Origin: Acidobacteriota bacterium
GTDB lineage: Bacteria > Acidobacteriota > Terriglobia > Terriglobales > Acidobacteriaceae
Assembly (NCBI GenBank): GCA_021810625.1
Contig: JAJZIJ010000017.1
Location: forward strand, 1 to 56,783
Reading direction: 5' to 3'
Length of the DNA stretch: 56,783 bases
Shown here: positions 1 to 7,737 of the stretch, in pieces
Layout: every line of letters begins with the position of its first letter
Position numbering within the stretch: position 1 is the stretch's first letter
Notes under the pieces: generated by a model
The model's database searches: none
Told to the model about the DNA's origin: nothing
What the model saw: only the letters and a program-made list of their open reading frames with translations
Translations under genes and position numbers: made by a program

Positions 1-570
1 TGTGCTGGAGGCTCCCCACACGGCCACCAGAAGCTGGCGATGCGTGAGAACTTTTCCCGGATGCTGCGCCATAAAATGCAGCAGGTCAAACTCCTTTGGC
101 GTCAGGCGAACCGGCTCACCGGAGACAAGCGCCTGATGTGCCTCCCGATCAATGCGAAATTTGCCGACCTCCAAAACGGTCGTCGCGGCTGGTTCTGGCG
201 TGACGACGGTACGTCGCAAATTTGCCCGCACACGCGCCAGCAGTTCTCCAGTGCTGAAGGGCTTGGTGACAAAATCGTCCGCGCCTGCGTCCAGAGCTTC
301 CACCTTGACGTGCTCCTGATCTCGCACGGAGAGCACCAGCACGGGAACCTGCGAACGCATACGAATCTCGCGACACAACGCGACACCATCCATCTTCGGC
401 ATGGCCAGATCGGTGATGACCATGTCGGGACACCACTGCTCAAACAGGCGCAGAGCCGCCGCGCCATCTTCGGCAATCTGAATATCGTAGCCTTGGATGG
501 TGAGCGCGGTGCGCAGCACGCGCAAAATCTGCGGCTCATCATCCACCAGAAGCAGACGGGGCTTATTCAT
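1..570 (-). CDS. kdpE: KdpE-like OmpR-family response regulator (3' end outside window)
   Basis: The minus strand opens with ATG at 570 and stays open to base 1, giving 190 codons without a stop, so the C-terminus lies outside the window. Residues 1-120 form a receiver domain with the acidic pair D10-D11, the probable phospho-acceptor D54 (VITDLAMPKMDG) and the conserved Lys in TKPF. The rest is the start of an OmpR/PhoB winged-helix domain (RLTPKEFDLL, then LTHRQLL). The ATG overlaps the stop of the upstream KdpD-like gene in an ATGA junction, indicating one transcript and coupled translation. By family this regulator would activate kdpFABC potassium-pump genes under low K+; those genes are not in the window. 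The pairing with a KdpD input domain supports the name. Confidence 0.85.
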   Translation of the reverse strand, partial: MNKPRLLLVDDEPQILRVLRTALTIQGYDIQIAEDGAAALRLFEQWCPDMVITDLAMPKMDGVALCREIRMRSQVPVLVLSVRDQEHVKVEALDAGADDFVTKPFSTGELLARVRANLRRTVVTPEPAATTVLEVGKFRIDREAHQALVSGEPVRLTPKEFDLLHFMAQHPGKVLTHRQLLVAVWGASST

Positions 571-1733
571 CGCGCATCCTGGGTAACGATGTGGAGATCC
601 ACCTGCGGAGCGCCTTTCAAGAGCTTCTGAACAGCGGAGTAGTAGAGATATTTCTTGATCCCATGCACGGCCTTGCGTCCAAGAATGATTTGCGTGATGC
701 GTTTCTCCTGCGCGAAGGCTGCCACGGCGCTGGCTACCGTTCCACTCTTCAAGTAGACAACCTGCGCCGAAAGATTTTCTGCGAAACGAACATTTGCCTG
801 CAAGGCGCGGCGCTCTTCCGGCTCCAGAGCGGACTCGTCTCCAACATGAAGGACGAACAACTCCGCGTCGATGCCTTCGGCGATGCGCGCGCCCCGCGCA
901 ATCAATTGCTGCGCCATCGGGCTGGCGCTGATGCAGACAGCGACCCGCTCCTGCACCTGCCAGTGATCGCCGAAGCGTTTGCGCCGCAGATAGGCATCCA
1001 GGCTGCGATCCACGGCGCGTGTTACCTGACGCAGCGCAAGCTCACGCAGCGCCATCAGATTGCCCCGGCGAAAGAAGTTGGAGAGCGCGCGCTCCACTCG
1101 ATCCTGAGGATAAATATCTCCGCGGCGCATCCGGGTTTGCAGCGCTTCCGGCGTCAGATCGGCCATGACCACCTCATCGGCGCGCTCCATCACCCAGTCC
1201 GGCACCGTTTCGCGGATCGGAATTCCGGTAATGCTCTGGACGGTCGGGCCAAGGCTTTCGATATGTTGAATGTTGACCGTCGTCAAAACGTCGATCTTCG
1301 CGGCCAACAGCTCCAGAACATCTTCGTAGCGCTTGCGGTGCTTGCTGCCTTCTATATTCGTGTGAGCGAGTTCATCGACCAGAACGACCGCAGGCTTGCG
1401 CGCCAGGATGGCATCGACATCCATTTCCTTGAACATCGTGCCCTTGTACTCCAGCGACTGCAAGGGCACGGCCTCCAATTGTGCCGCCAGATCTGCCGTT
1501 CCTTTGCGCCCATGCGTCTCGATAATGCCGGCAACCACGTCCTCGCCGCGCCGCGCCCGCCGCAGCGCTTCGCTGAGCATATTGCAGGTTTTCCCCACCC
1601 CTGGAGCGTAGCCAAGGAAGACCTTGAAAATTCCTGAGGCCTTCTCTTCCGCAGTTTGCTCCATCTCTGTGGCCTGCTCCAGCCAATCCTCCGGGGTTTT
1701 CACCGGAGGTTCCTGTTCTCTTTGTGGAGCCAT
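567..1733 (-). CDS. kdpD: KdpD N-terminal half: KdpD domain plus Usp domain, no kinase
   Basis: This 388-residue protein matches only the cytoplasmic N-terminal input region of KdpD. Residues about 30-240 are the KdpD domain, with Walker A GYAPGVGKT at 41-49 and a Walker-B-like VVLVDELAHTN near 115-125. Residues about 250-380 are a universal-stress-protein (Usp) domain. It ends before the DUF4118 transmembrane region and the histidine-kinase core that complete ordinary KdpD (about 890 residues). The missing parts are encoded on the opposite strand from 1764. A strong ribosome-binding site, AGGAGG on the minus strand, precedes the ATG, so this looks like a real free-standing gene and not a frameshift remnant. 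It is probably a regulatory partner of the split kinase and of KdpE, with which it overlaps. Confidence 0.88.
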   Translation of the reverse strand: MAPQREQEPPVKTPEDWLEQATEMEQTAEEKASGIFKVFLGYAPGVGKTCNMLSEALRRARRGEDVVAGIIETHGRKGTADLAAQLEAVPLQSLEYKGTMFKEMDVDAILARKPAVVLVDELAHTNIEGSKHRKRYEDVLELLAAKIDVLTTVNIQHIESLGPTVQSITGIPIRETVPDWVMERADEVVMADLTPEALQTRMRRGDIYPQDRVERALSNFFRRGNLMALRELALRQVTRAVDRSLDAYLRRKRFGDHWQVQERVAVCISASPMAQQLIARGARIAEGIDAELFVLHVGDESALEPEERRALQANVRFAENLSAQVVYLKSGTVASAVAAFAQEKRITQIILGRKAVHGIKKYLYYSAVQKLLKGAPQVDLHIVTQDAR

Positions 1734-1763
1734 ACACTACCTCCTATCCGTACAATACGTTTC

Positions 1764-3203
1764 ATGGAAAAGCATCGGATCTTTCATTTCGCGCAATACT
1801 TGGCTGGAATCATTATTGTTGCCTGCGTGACTTTTCTTGATTATCGTCTGTTGCACGTCAACCTGACCACTGTAGCCTTGTCTTATTTGCTGGTGGTGTT
1901 GTTCTCTGCGGCCAGTTGGGGATTGCAGCCCGCTATTTTTCTCTCCATATTGTCCACTTTGGCGTTCAATTATTTTTTCCTGCCCCCCGTGTTTACCTTC
2001 ACCGTGGCGGATACGCGCAATTGGGTGGCGCTGTTCACATTCCTGGCAACGGCAGTGATCGCCAGCCATCTGGTGGAACGCGCGCGGAAGGAAACCCATA
2101 AAGCGAATCTGCGCCGCCATGAGGTCGAGCGTCTCTATGGATTCAGTCAGCAATTGCTGGTGACGGAAAATCCCACAGAGCTGCTTACGCGCATTCCCGG
2201 CGATATGACCCTCACCTTCGGATTTGCAGAGGTCGCGCTCTTTGCCGGGGAACGCAATCGCATTTATCGTTCCAGCGGAAATTCCCTGGATTTGCCGGCA
2301 GATCGCCTGCGGGTCACGGCGCAGCGCAGGGATGTTGTCATGGAAGATGCACACATCTGTTACGCGCCGTTGATGATGGGTGTCCGCTCAATGGGCGCTC
2401 TTGGACTGAGTGGAACTCTGCCTTCCCGCGAGACCGTGGAGGCCCTGTCCAGTCTGATCGCCATTGCTGTCGAGCGCGCCGATGCGCTGGAAAAGCTGAC
2501 TCGCGCCGAGGCAGCGCGTGAAAGTGAGCGTCTGCGCACGGCGCTGCTGGATTCCATTACGCACGAACTGCGCACCCCGTTAACGTCCATCAAGGCTTCC
2601 ATCGCCAGCGTGCGCGAAAATCCCACGATGGACGCGGCCCAGAAAGATGAAATGTTTGCCGTAATCGAAGAGGAGGCTGATCGGCTCAATCGCCTGATTG
2701 CCGAGGCTGTGGAGATGGCGCAGCTTGATGCCCGCGAAGTAAAGATGGATATGCGCCCTCATTCCATTCGCAAGGCCGTGGACGCTGCGTTGGCGGAACT
2801 CGCTGAGACGCTGCGGAAGAATCCCGTCGAGGTGCGTCTTCCGGAATCGTTACCGCAGACCCGCATGGATCTAACCTACATCACAAAAGTGCTGCGCCAT
2901 CTGCTGGAAAATGCCGTCAAGTATTCTCCAGAGGGCAGCCCCATCTACATCAGCGCGGAAGCTGGAGAGGGAACGTTGACCGTCAACGTTGCTGACCGTG
3001 GCACAGGTATTGACGATTTGGAGCAGGCCATGATCTTCGATAAGTTTTATCGTGGCCGGGAGCGTCGCGGTCTGATTCCCGGTACAGGAATGGGTTTGGC
3101 CATCGTTCGCTCCATCGTGGAGGCTCACCACGGCAAGATCACCTGCACCAGCCAGATAGGCCACGGCTCCGTTTTTTCTTTTACCCTGCCGATTGTTTAC
3201 TGA
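1764..3203 (+). CDS. DUF4118-GAF sensor histidine kinase (KdpD C-terminal half)
   Basis: The protein has 479 residues from ATG 1764; an in-frame upstream extension lacks coding character and would run into the divergent gene. Four membrane segments at about 10-105 make a DUF4118 domain, including FFLPPVFTFTVAD. A GAF-like region spans about 130-240. HisKA follows with phospho-acceptor H267 (SITHELRTPL), then HATPase_c with the N box (LLENAVKYSPEG), DRGTGI, and GTGMGLAIV. This is the domain order of the C-terminal half of KdpD. It starts 30 bp from the divergent KdpD-N/kdpE operon, so the two transcripts may share control. It most likely phosphorylates KdpE; whether it needs the separate KdpD-N protein as a sensor is inference. 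Confidence 0.87.
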   Translation: MEKHRIFHFAQYLAGIIIVACVTFLDYRLLHVNLTTVALSYLLVVLFSAASWGLQPAIFLSILSTLAFNYFFLPPVFTFTVADTRNWVALFTFLATAVIASHLVERARKETHKANLRRHEVERLYGFSQQLLVTENPTELLTRIPGDMTLTFGFAEVALFAGERNRIYRSSGNSLDLPADRLRVTAQRRDVVMEDAHICYAPLMMGVRSMGALGLSGTLPSRETVEALSSLIAIAVERADALEKLTRAEAARESERLRTALLDSITHELRTPLTSIKASIASVRENPTMDAAQKDEMFAVIEEEADRLNRLIAEAVEMAQLDAREVKMDMRPHSIRKAVDAALAELAETLRKNPVEVRLPESLPQTRMDLTYITKVLRHLLENAVKYSPEGSPIYISAEAGEGTLTVNVADRGTGIDDLEQAMIFDKFYRGRERRGLIPGTGMGLAIVRSIVEAHHGKITCTSQIGHGSVFSFTLPIVY

Positions 3204-3312
3204 AGCGGCTTATTTGTCGTTATGGACATACGCATTTCCGGGAGTGTCTGTCCCAGAAATGCGCGAATGGGGAACAGCGCCGAGAGGGTTTTTTGTCGTC
3301 CGACGCTGCGGT

Positions 3313-3340
3313 TTGACTCTTGCCGCCGACGCTGTATGAT
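3313..3340 (+). promoter_or_regulatory. Sigma70-type promoter for tRNA-Leu
   Basis: TTGACT at 3313-3318 and TATGAT at 3335-3340 are separated by 16 bp, five of six matches to consensus in each box. The predicted start near 3347 lies about 43 bases before the mature tRNA 5' end, a normal leader length. Confidence 0.6.
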
Positions 3341-3389
3341 GAACAGAGCGCTGCTCGTTCAACGGTTCTGTTGGACGGTCTTCCCGGTT

Positions 3390-3476
3390 GCCGAAGTGGC
3401 GGAATTGGCAGACGCGCATGGTTCAGGTCCATGTACTCGCAAGGGTGTGGGGGTTCAAGTCCCTTCTTCGGCACCA
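3390..3476 (+). tRNA. tRNA-Leu (anticodon CAG)
   Basis: A class II tRNA with acceptor stem GCCGAAG / CTTCGGC, D arm containing GGCGGAATTGGCAGAC, anticodon stem CATGG/CCATG with loop TTCAGGT (anticodon CAG), a long variable arm, and T-loop GGTTCAAGTCC. Discriminator A and CCA are encoded. The long variable arm and CAG anticodon identify leucine. No integrated element is seen at its 3' end. Confidence 0.97.
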
Positions 3477-3694
3477 ATGTTTTAGAATCAATAGGTTGCG
3501 GCGATGGCTATCGGGCGCGGCTGCACGGCGCCGCCCGGAATCCGTGTTTGCCTGAGGCGCGCTGCTCCCGGCCCCGTTGTTCTTAAATACTGTCTCTAAA
3601 TTCTGCTTCCAAATCCAACTTTTTAGTACATAATGTATCCAGGTAGAAAACCCTGTGGCTGTTCTGGGACTCTAGGCTATAAGGAGGTTCCGCC

Positions 3695-3865
3695 GTGCAG
3701 ATCCTATATTTTGCCCTCGTCTCTCCTTGGACGCACCATGCGGCGGCTTTGCTGTCGCTGGCAGCGGGCCTGCTCAGCATGGTCATCCTGTTGGGGTGTG
3801 CTGTCGCGACCTGGCTCTCTCCTTCGGAAGATGAGGATCGCCTCTTTCATCGCGAAGTCTACTAG
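3695..3865 (+). CDS. Small single-span membrane protein (56 aa), hypothetical
   Basis: A GTG-started ORF is preceded at ideal distance by a near-perfect ribosome-binding site (AAGGAGG at 3681-3687). The product is MQILYFALVS..., with a hydrophobic stretch at about residues 17-41 (LAAGLLSMVILLGCAVA) and a charged tail rich in Asp, Glu and Arg ending in REVY. That is a plausible topology for a one-pass inner-membrane miniprotein. It fills most of an otherwise empty gap between tRNA-Leu and thiE. I do not recognise a family. The evidence is the Shine-Dalgarno sequence plus topology; conservation in relatives is unknown. Confidence 0.5.
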   Translation: MQILYFALVSPWTHHAAALLSLAAGLLSMVILLGCAVATWLSPSEDEDRLFHREVY

Positions 3866-3984
3866 GTAGGGCGCTCTCTCTCGATAGCCTTCGACCGTAG
3901 ACCGTATCCCATTCATGCTTCAATGTTGAAACGCGGGGGCTGCGGTGTCCGCGTGGACGCAGACAGTACACTGCCGATATTCGG

Positions 3985-4677
3985 ATGCTTCTTTATGCCA
4001 TTACAGATCGTTACCTTGTTGGGGATCAGCCTGCCGCGCAGCGCGATGGATTGATTGCGCTGGCGCGTGTCTGGGCTGAAAATGGCGTGGCGCTGGCGCA
4101 ACTGCGGGAAAAAGATTTGCCCGTCGAGGAGTTGATCGCGCTGGCGCAGGCGATGCAGCGGGCCGTCCGCGATGTGGGCGCGACGACGCGGATTCTCCTC
4201 AACGCTTCTCCTGCGGTGGCGCGGGCTGCCGGGGCGGATGGCGTTCACCTGCCTGCGAGCGCAGCCGCCCAACGATTCGACGAAATTCGCAAATTCAACG
4301 AAATTCGCAGCCAGTCCATTTCGGATGCCGCGTCTTCGACCCTTCGATCGCTTTGGATCAGCGTGGCCTGCCATACCCAGCGGGAGGTCGAGCAGGCCCG
4401 CGACCAGAATGTCGATTGCATTCTGTTTGCTCCGGTCTTTGAGAAGCGAATTTCTTCCCGATTCCGTGGAGAGTATTCGGAAGACATGGACACTCTTCCC
4501 GGCGTGGGGCTGGCGGCGCTGGCAGCCGCTTGCAGCGCGGCGCATCCGGTTCCCGTGTTGGCGCTGGGAGGCGTGACGGCCCACAACGCAGCATCATGTG
4601 TCGCTGCCGGAGCCAGCGGCATTGCTGCCATCCGTCTCTTTCATGGTTCGCCGCGTGACTGGAGCGCGCTTCGTTAA
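3985..4677 (+). CDS. thiE: Thiamine-phosphate synthase family protein (ThiE/TenI)
   Basis: This 230-residue protein shows the TIM-barrel pattern of the ThiE/TenI family: YAITDR at the N-terminus, QLREKDLP, GADGVHLP, VDCILFAPVFEK, LALGGV and AAIRLF. ThiE joins HMP-pyrophosphate and thiazole phosphate to give thiamine phosphate; TenI is a related aminotransferase/isomerase, so the substrate is not certain. No other thiamine gene is nearby. An 18-bp tandem duplication at 4276-4311 encodes FDEIRK-FNEIRS between beta strands and slightly lengthens the protein. The ATG at 3985 has no strong Shine-Dalgarno sequence. Confidence 0.83.
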   Translation: MLLYAITDRYLVGDQPAAQRDGLIALARVWAENGVALAQLREKDLPVEELIALAQAMQRAVRDVGATTRILLNASPAVARAAGADGVHLPASAAAQRFDEIRKFNEIRSQSISDAASSTLRSLWISVACHTQREVEQARDQNVDCILFAPVFEKRISSRFRGEYSEDMDTLPGVGLAALAAACSAAHPVPVLALGGVTAHNAASCVAAGASGIAAIRLFHGSPRDWSALR

Positions 4678-4778
4678 AGCCGCCGTAACAGCGGCGCGGA
4701 GAGCGCAGAGCGCGTTCGGCCATTTGCATGAGCAACGTCCAGCCGTCTATAAGTGGTACCAGGTGCCGATTCTCTCTC

Positions 4779-6137
4779 ATGCGAACGAAACTCATTCCTC
4801 CAGCCTCCGAATCCGGCTCCGAATCCAAACGTGAATCCGATTTTGAATCCTGGGGGCGCTATCCAAAGGTGAAGTCTTCGTTGCGTCCGCTTCACTGGAT
4901 GGGAGACTTTCCTCTGCGCCCTGCGGTTTCGCCGCAATTGCCAGTGGGCATGGGGCGCAGCTATGGCGATGTCTGCCTGCTGGAGGGTGGAACGTTGCTC
5001 GGTACACGCGGGCTGGATCGGCTGCTTGCCTTCGACGCCCAGACCGGCCTGCTGCGCTGCGAGAGCGGCGTGACGCTGGCGGAGATTCTGCGTTTCGCCG
5101 TGCCGCTGGGCTGGTTTCTGCCTGTTACTCCGGGCACGAAATACGTCACCGTCGGCGGAGCGATTGCCAATGATATTCACGGGAAAAATCATCATGTTGC
5201 GGGAACCTTTGGTTGCCATGTCCCGCGCTTCGAGCTGGTACGCTCCGACGGCACGCGCATTTCCTGTAGCGCATCTGAAAATTCAGACTGGTTCGCGGCC
5301 ACCATCGGTGGCATGGGCCTGACCGGGCTGATCGCCTGGGCGGAGGTGCAGTTGCGGCCCATTGTCAGCCGCAACATTTGCTATGAGGGCATCCGCTTTC
5401 ATGGCATGGATGAATTTCTTGCGCTTTCGGCGGCCAGCAGTCACGCGGAATATACCGTGGCCTGGATTGACTGCATCTCGCGTGGTCGCAATTTTGCCCG
5501 CGGCATTTTTATGCTGGGCGACCATTCGCATCTCCCCGATCCGCTGCTGCCTACGCCGGAGCCGCGCCTGTCGGTGCCCTTTGATTTTCCCGGTTGGGCG
5601 CTGAACCGTTTTGCGATGCGAGTCTTCAACGGAGCGTACTACCACAAGCAGCGGCATCGGCACGTCAGCGCGCTGGTGGATTATGAGCCATTCTTCTATC
5701 CGCTGGACAAGGTGCTGCACTGGAATCGCATCTACGGCAAGCGCGGCTTTCTGCAATTCCAATGCGTGCTTCCCTTCGCGCACGGTCGCGAGGGCATGGA
5801 GGCCATTTTGCAGGCGATTGCCGATTCCGGCCTGGGATCATTTCTGGCGGTGTTGAAGGTGATGGGTAATCCGGCATCGCCGGGGAGCATGTCCTTCCCC
5901 ATGCCCGGCATCACGTTGGCGCTGGATATTCCCATTCATTCTGATGTGACGTTTCGACTCTTCGATCGGCTGGCGGAGATGACCCGCGAACTGGGTGGCC
6001 GCCTCTATCCGGCCAAGGATGCCCGCATGACCGCAGCACAGTTTCAATTCTTCTATCCACAGTGGCGGGAGTTTGCCGCCTATCGCGATCCAGATTTTAC
6101 CTCTTCATTTTGGGAGCGAGTGACGCATGGCGCATAA
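4779..6137 (+). CDS. FAD-linked oxidoreductase, DprE1-like
   Basis: A flavoprotein of the vanillyl-alcohol-oxidase/ALO fold: GMGRSYGDVCLLEGG and the FAD-contact segment with GGAIANDIHGKNHH in the first 170 residues, then a substrate domain with SFPMPGITLALDIP. Start 4779 gives 452 residues; an in-frame start at 4728 adds a weakly coding leader. DprE1 oxidises decaprenyl-phosphoryl ribose to the 2'-keto form, and the overlapping downstream SDR would be the DprE2-like reductase that completes epimerisation to arabinose. The exact polyprenyl-sugar substrate here is unknown. The N-terminus carries a short Ser/Glu/Asp-rich repeat (SESGSESKRESDFES). An Ala sits where mycobacterial DprE1 has the benzothiazinone-reactive Cys. 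Confidence 0.8.
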   Translation: MRTKLIPPASESGSESKRESDFESWGRYPKVKSSLRPLHWMGDFPLRPAVSPQLPVGMGRSYGDVCLLEGGTLLGTRGLDRLLAFDAQTGLLRCESGVTLAEILRFAVPLGWFLPVTPGTKYVTVGGAIANDIHGKNHHVAGTFGCHVPRFELVRSDGTRISCSASENSDWFAATIGGMGLTGLIAWAEVQLRPIVSRNICYEGIRFHGMDEFLALSAASSHAEYTVAWIDCISRGRNFARGIFMLGDHSHLPDPLLPTPEPRLSVPFDFPGWALNRFAMRVFNGAYYHKQRHRHVSALVDYEPFFYPLDKVLHWNRIYGKRGFLQFQCVLPFAHGREGMEAILQAIADSGLGSFLAVLKVMGNPASPGSMSFPMPGITLALDIPIHSDVTFRLFDRLAEMTRELGGRLYPAKDARMTAAQFQFFYPQWREFAAYRDPDFTSSFWERVTHGA

Positions 6138-6885
6138 AAACGCAATTCCGCAAACGGTGTTGGTGTTGGGAGCGACCTCGGCCATCGCGCAGGCCTGGAT
6201 GCGCCTGCTGGCTCCCCACGGGACGCAGTTTTTTCTTGTCGCTCGACAGGAAGAGCGCCTGCGGGCCGTTGCCGCCGACCTGCAAACACGCGGAGCGACT
6301 GCCGTGCATATCGAAGCGCTGAACCTTGACCGGACGGACGAGCATCCGGCGATGCTGGAGCGGGCCGCGCGCGTTCTGGGCCGCATCGACTGCGCGATGA
6401 TCGCCCACGGCGTTCTGGGAGATCAGTCCCAGGCCGACCGGGATTTTTCCCACGCCGCGATGCTGCTGCATACCAACCTGATCTCCGTTGTTTCGCTGGG
6501 AACATGGCTGGCCAATTATTTTGAGGCGCAAGGGCAGGGAACGCTCGCCGCTATTTCCTCTGTGGCCGGAGATCGTGGCCGCTGGAAAAACTGCGTCTAT
6601 GGCGCGTCCAAGGCGGGGATGAACATGTTTCTGGATGGTCTGCGCAACCGACTGGATCGTCGCGGCGTGCAGGTGCTCACCATCCGGCCCGGTTTTGTGG
6701 CCACGCCGATGACGGCGCACATGCCGCAGGGGCCGCTCTTTGCCCAGCCGGAGCGCGTGGCGCGCGATATCCAGCGGGCCATTGAGAAGCGGCGCGACAT
6801 TGTGTACACGCCGTGGTTCTGGCGCTGGATGATGCTGGCGGTTCGGCTGATTCCAGAGTGGAAATTCAAGCGCATGGACGTGTAA
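6127..6885 (+). CDS. SDR-family reductase, DprE2-like
   Basis: This 252-residue short-chain dehydrogenase overlaps the end of the DprE1-like gene by 11 bp, indicating translational coupling. It has the nucleotide-binding N-terminus VLVLGATSAIAQAW, the catalytic Ser in AISSVAGDRGR, and the YxxxK pair in YGASKAGMNMF, followed by IRPGFVATPMT. The last residues (RWMMLAVRLIPEWKFKRM) resemble the amphipathic C-terminus of DprE2 proteins. By analogy it would reduce the keto-sugar intermediate made by its neighbour. The family and pairing are clear; the substrate is inferred. Confidence 0.8.
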   Translation: MAHKNAIPQTVLVLGATSAIAQAWMRLLAPHGTQFFLVARQEERLRAVAADLQTRGATAVHIEALNLDRTDEHPAMLERAARVLGRIDCAMIAHGVLGDQSQADRDFSHAAMLLHTNLISVVSLGTWLANYFEAQGQGTLAAISSVAGDRGRWKNCVYGASKAGMNMFLDGLRNRLDRRGVQVLTIRPGFVATPMTAHMPQGPLFAQPERVARDIQRAIEKRRDIVYTPWFWRWMMLAVRLIPEWKFKRMDV

Positions 6886-7053
6886 TGCGGGAAATTTTGC
6901 TTGGCCGCGCACTATTTTATAAGCGTATGTATTTGATTTTAAGTTAGATAAAAGGATAACCCCAACTAAGATCAAAGGATTGATCTTAGCTGGGCATTCT
7001 GTCCTGACCACGGCGAAGGTGGAAGGGCGAAAAATTCAGGATGACTAACGCGC

Positions 7054-7482
7054 ATGACCAGACGTATGACCAAGACACAGAGGAATGCTCTTGGAAAACT
7101 TCTCATCTTCGGTGTAGTGATCGTGGGGATCGGAAAGATTCTTGATGCTACAGGCTTTGCTGCCCCGTTGATAATTTGCATTATGGGGATCGGCCTGTTC
7201 GCCTGGTACAAGCACAGTCAAAAAAATAAACGTATCGAATACCTTCGTAATAAATATGCGGATGAAGCGCTGGTACAGCGCATCCTTCGGCATGAATTTT
7301 GGCAGGCACAAACGTCCGAGCAGCTTGCCGACTCGCTTGGAAATCCCGATTGCATTGATAGAAAGGTGTTTAAGGCAAAGACGCGAGAAATCTGGAAGTA
7401 CGACCGTCGCGGAGTCAATCGTTATAAACTTCGCATCACTTTGGATGAGGATATTGTGGTTGGATGGGATGAGAAAGCCTGA
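7054..7482 (+). CDS. Hypothetical membrane protein with C-terminal soluble domain
   Basis: This 142-residue protein has two predicted membrane segments (about residues 14-30 and 34-50: LLIFGVVIVGIGKIL and APLIICIMGIGLFAWY). A charged soluble region follows, with EQLADSLGNPDCIDRKVFKAKTREIW-type sequence and then KYDRRGVNRYKLRITLDEDIVVGWDE. The second part resembles SmpA/OmlA-like small domains that test SNP linkages, but I cannot assign it. Base composition is more AT-rich than the neighbours, which suggests it is accessory. It stands alone between the SDR gene and the permease genes. Confidence 0.6.
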   Translation: MTRRMTKTQRNALGKLLIFGVVIVGIGKILDATGFAAPLIICIMGIGLFAWYKHSQKNKRIEYLRNKYADEALVQRILRHEFWQAQTSEQLADSLGNPDCIDRKVFKAKTREIWKYDRRGVNRYKLRITLDEDIVVGWDEKA

Positions 7483-7548
7483 CCATCGGCTATATCCGAG
7501 ATGATTAGGGCGGGTTCATAGATGCTGTGATTGGAAAAATAAGGTTTG

Positions 7549-7655
7549 TCATTCTGAGCGCAGCGAAGAATCCAGATGATTTTGGCTCAATCTATTCAGC
7601 CAGTATTCTCTGGATTCTTCACTTCGGTCGCCGCAGCGACCTTTGTTCAGAATGA
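7549..7655 (+). repeat. Palindromic repeat element, TCATTCTGA...TCAGAATGA ends
   Basis: A 107-bp intergenic element is bounded by TCATTCTGA (7549-7557) and its exact reverse complement TCAGAATGA (7647-7655). Inside are AGAATCCAG near the left and CTGGATTCT near the right, so most of it can fold into a long imperfect hairpin. It resembles the short non-coding palindromes common in acidobacterial genomes. It lies just before the first permease gene. Confidence 0.65.
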
Positions 7656-7737
7656 CTCACTTTAGCAATCTGCTTACACTTGCCATGAAAACGTCTGAAC
7701 GAGAATACAGATGGCCGGGACAACGGCGAGGAGCGGC

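Noticed and set aside
591-1637. 348-codon plus-strand ORF across the KdpD-N gene
   Set aside because: It is antisense to a protein with clear Walker and Usp motifs; the translation has no domain pattern.
3230-3280. Hairpin GACATACGCATTTCCGGGAGTGTCTGTCCCAG region as a terminator of the kinase gene
   Set aside because: Pairing between the two halves (GCATTTC/GAAATGC, 3231-3262) exists but no T-run follows, so terminator function is not supported strongly enough to list.
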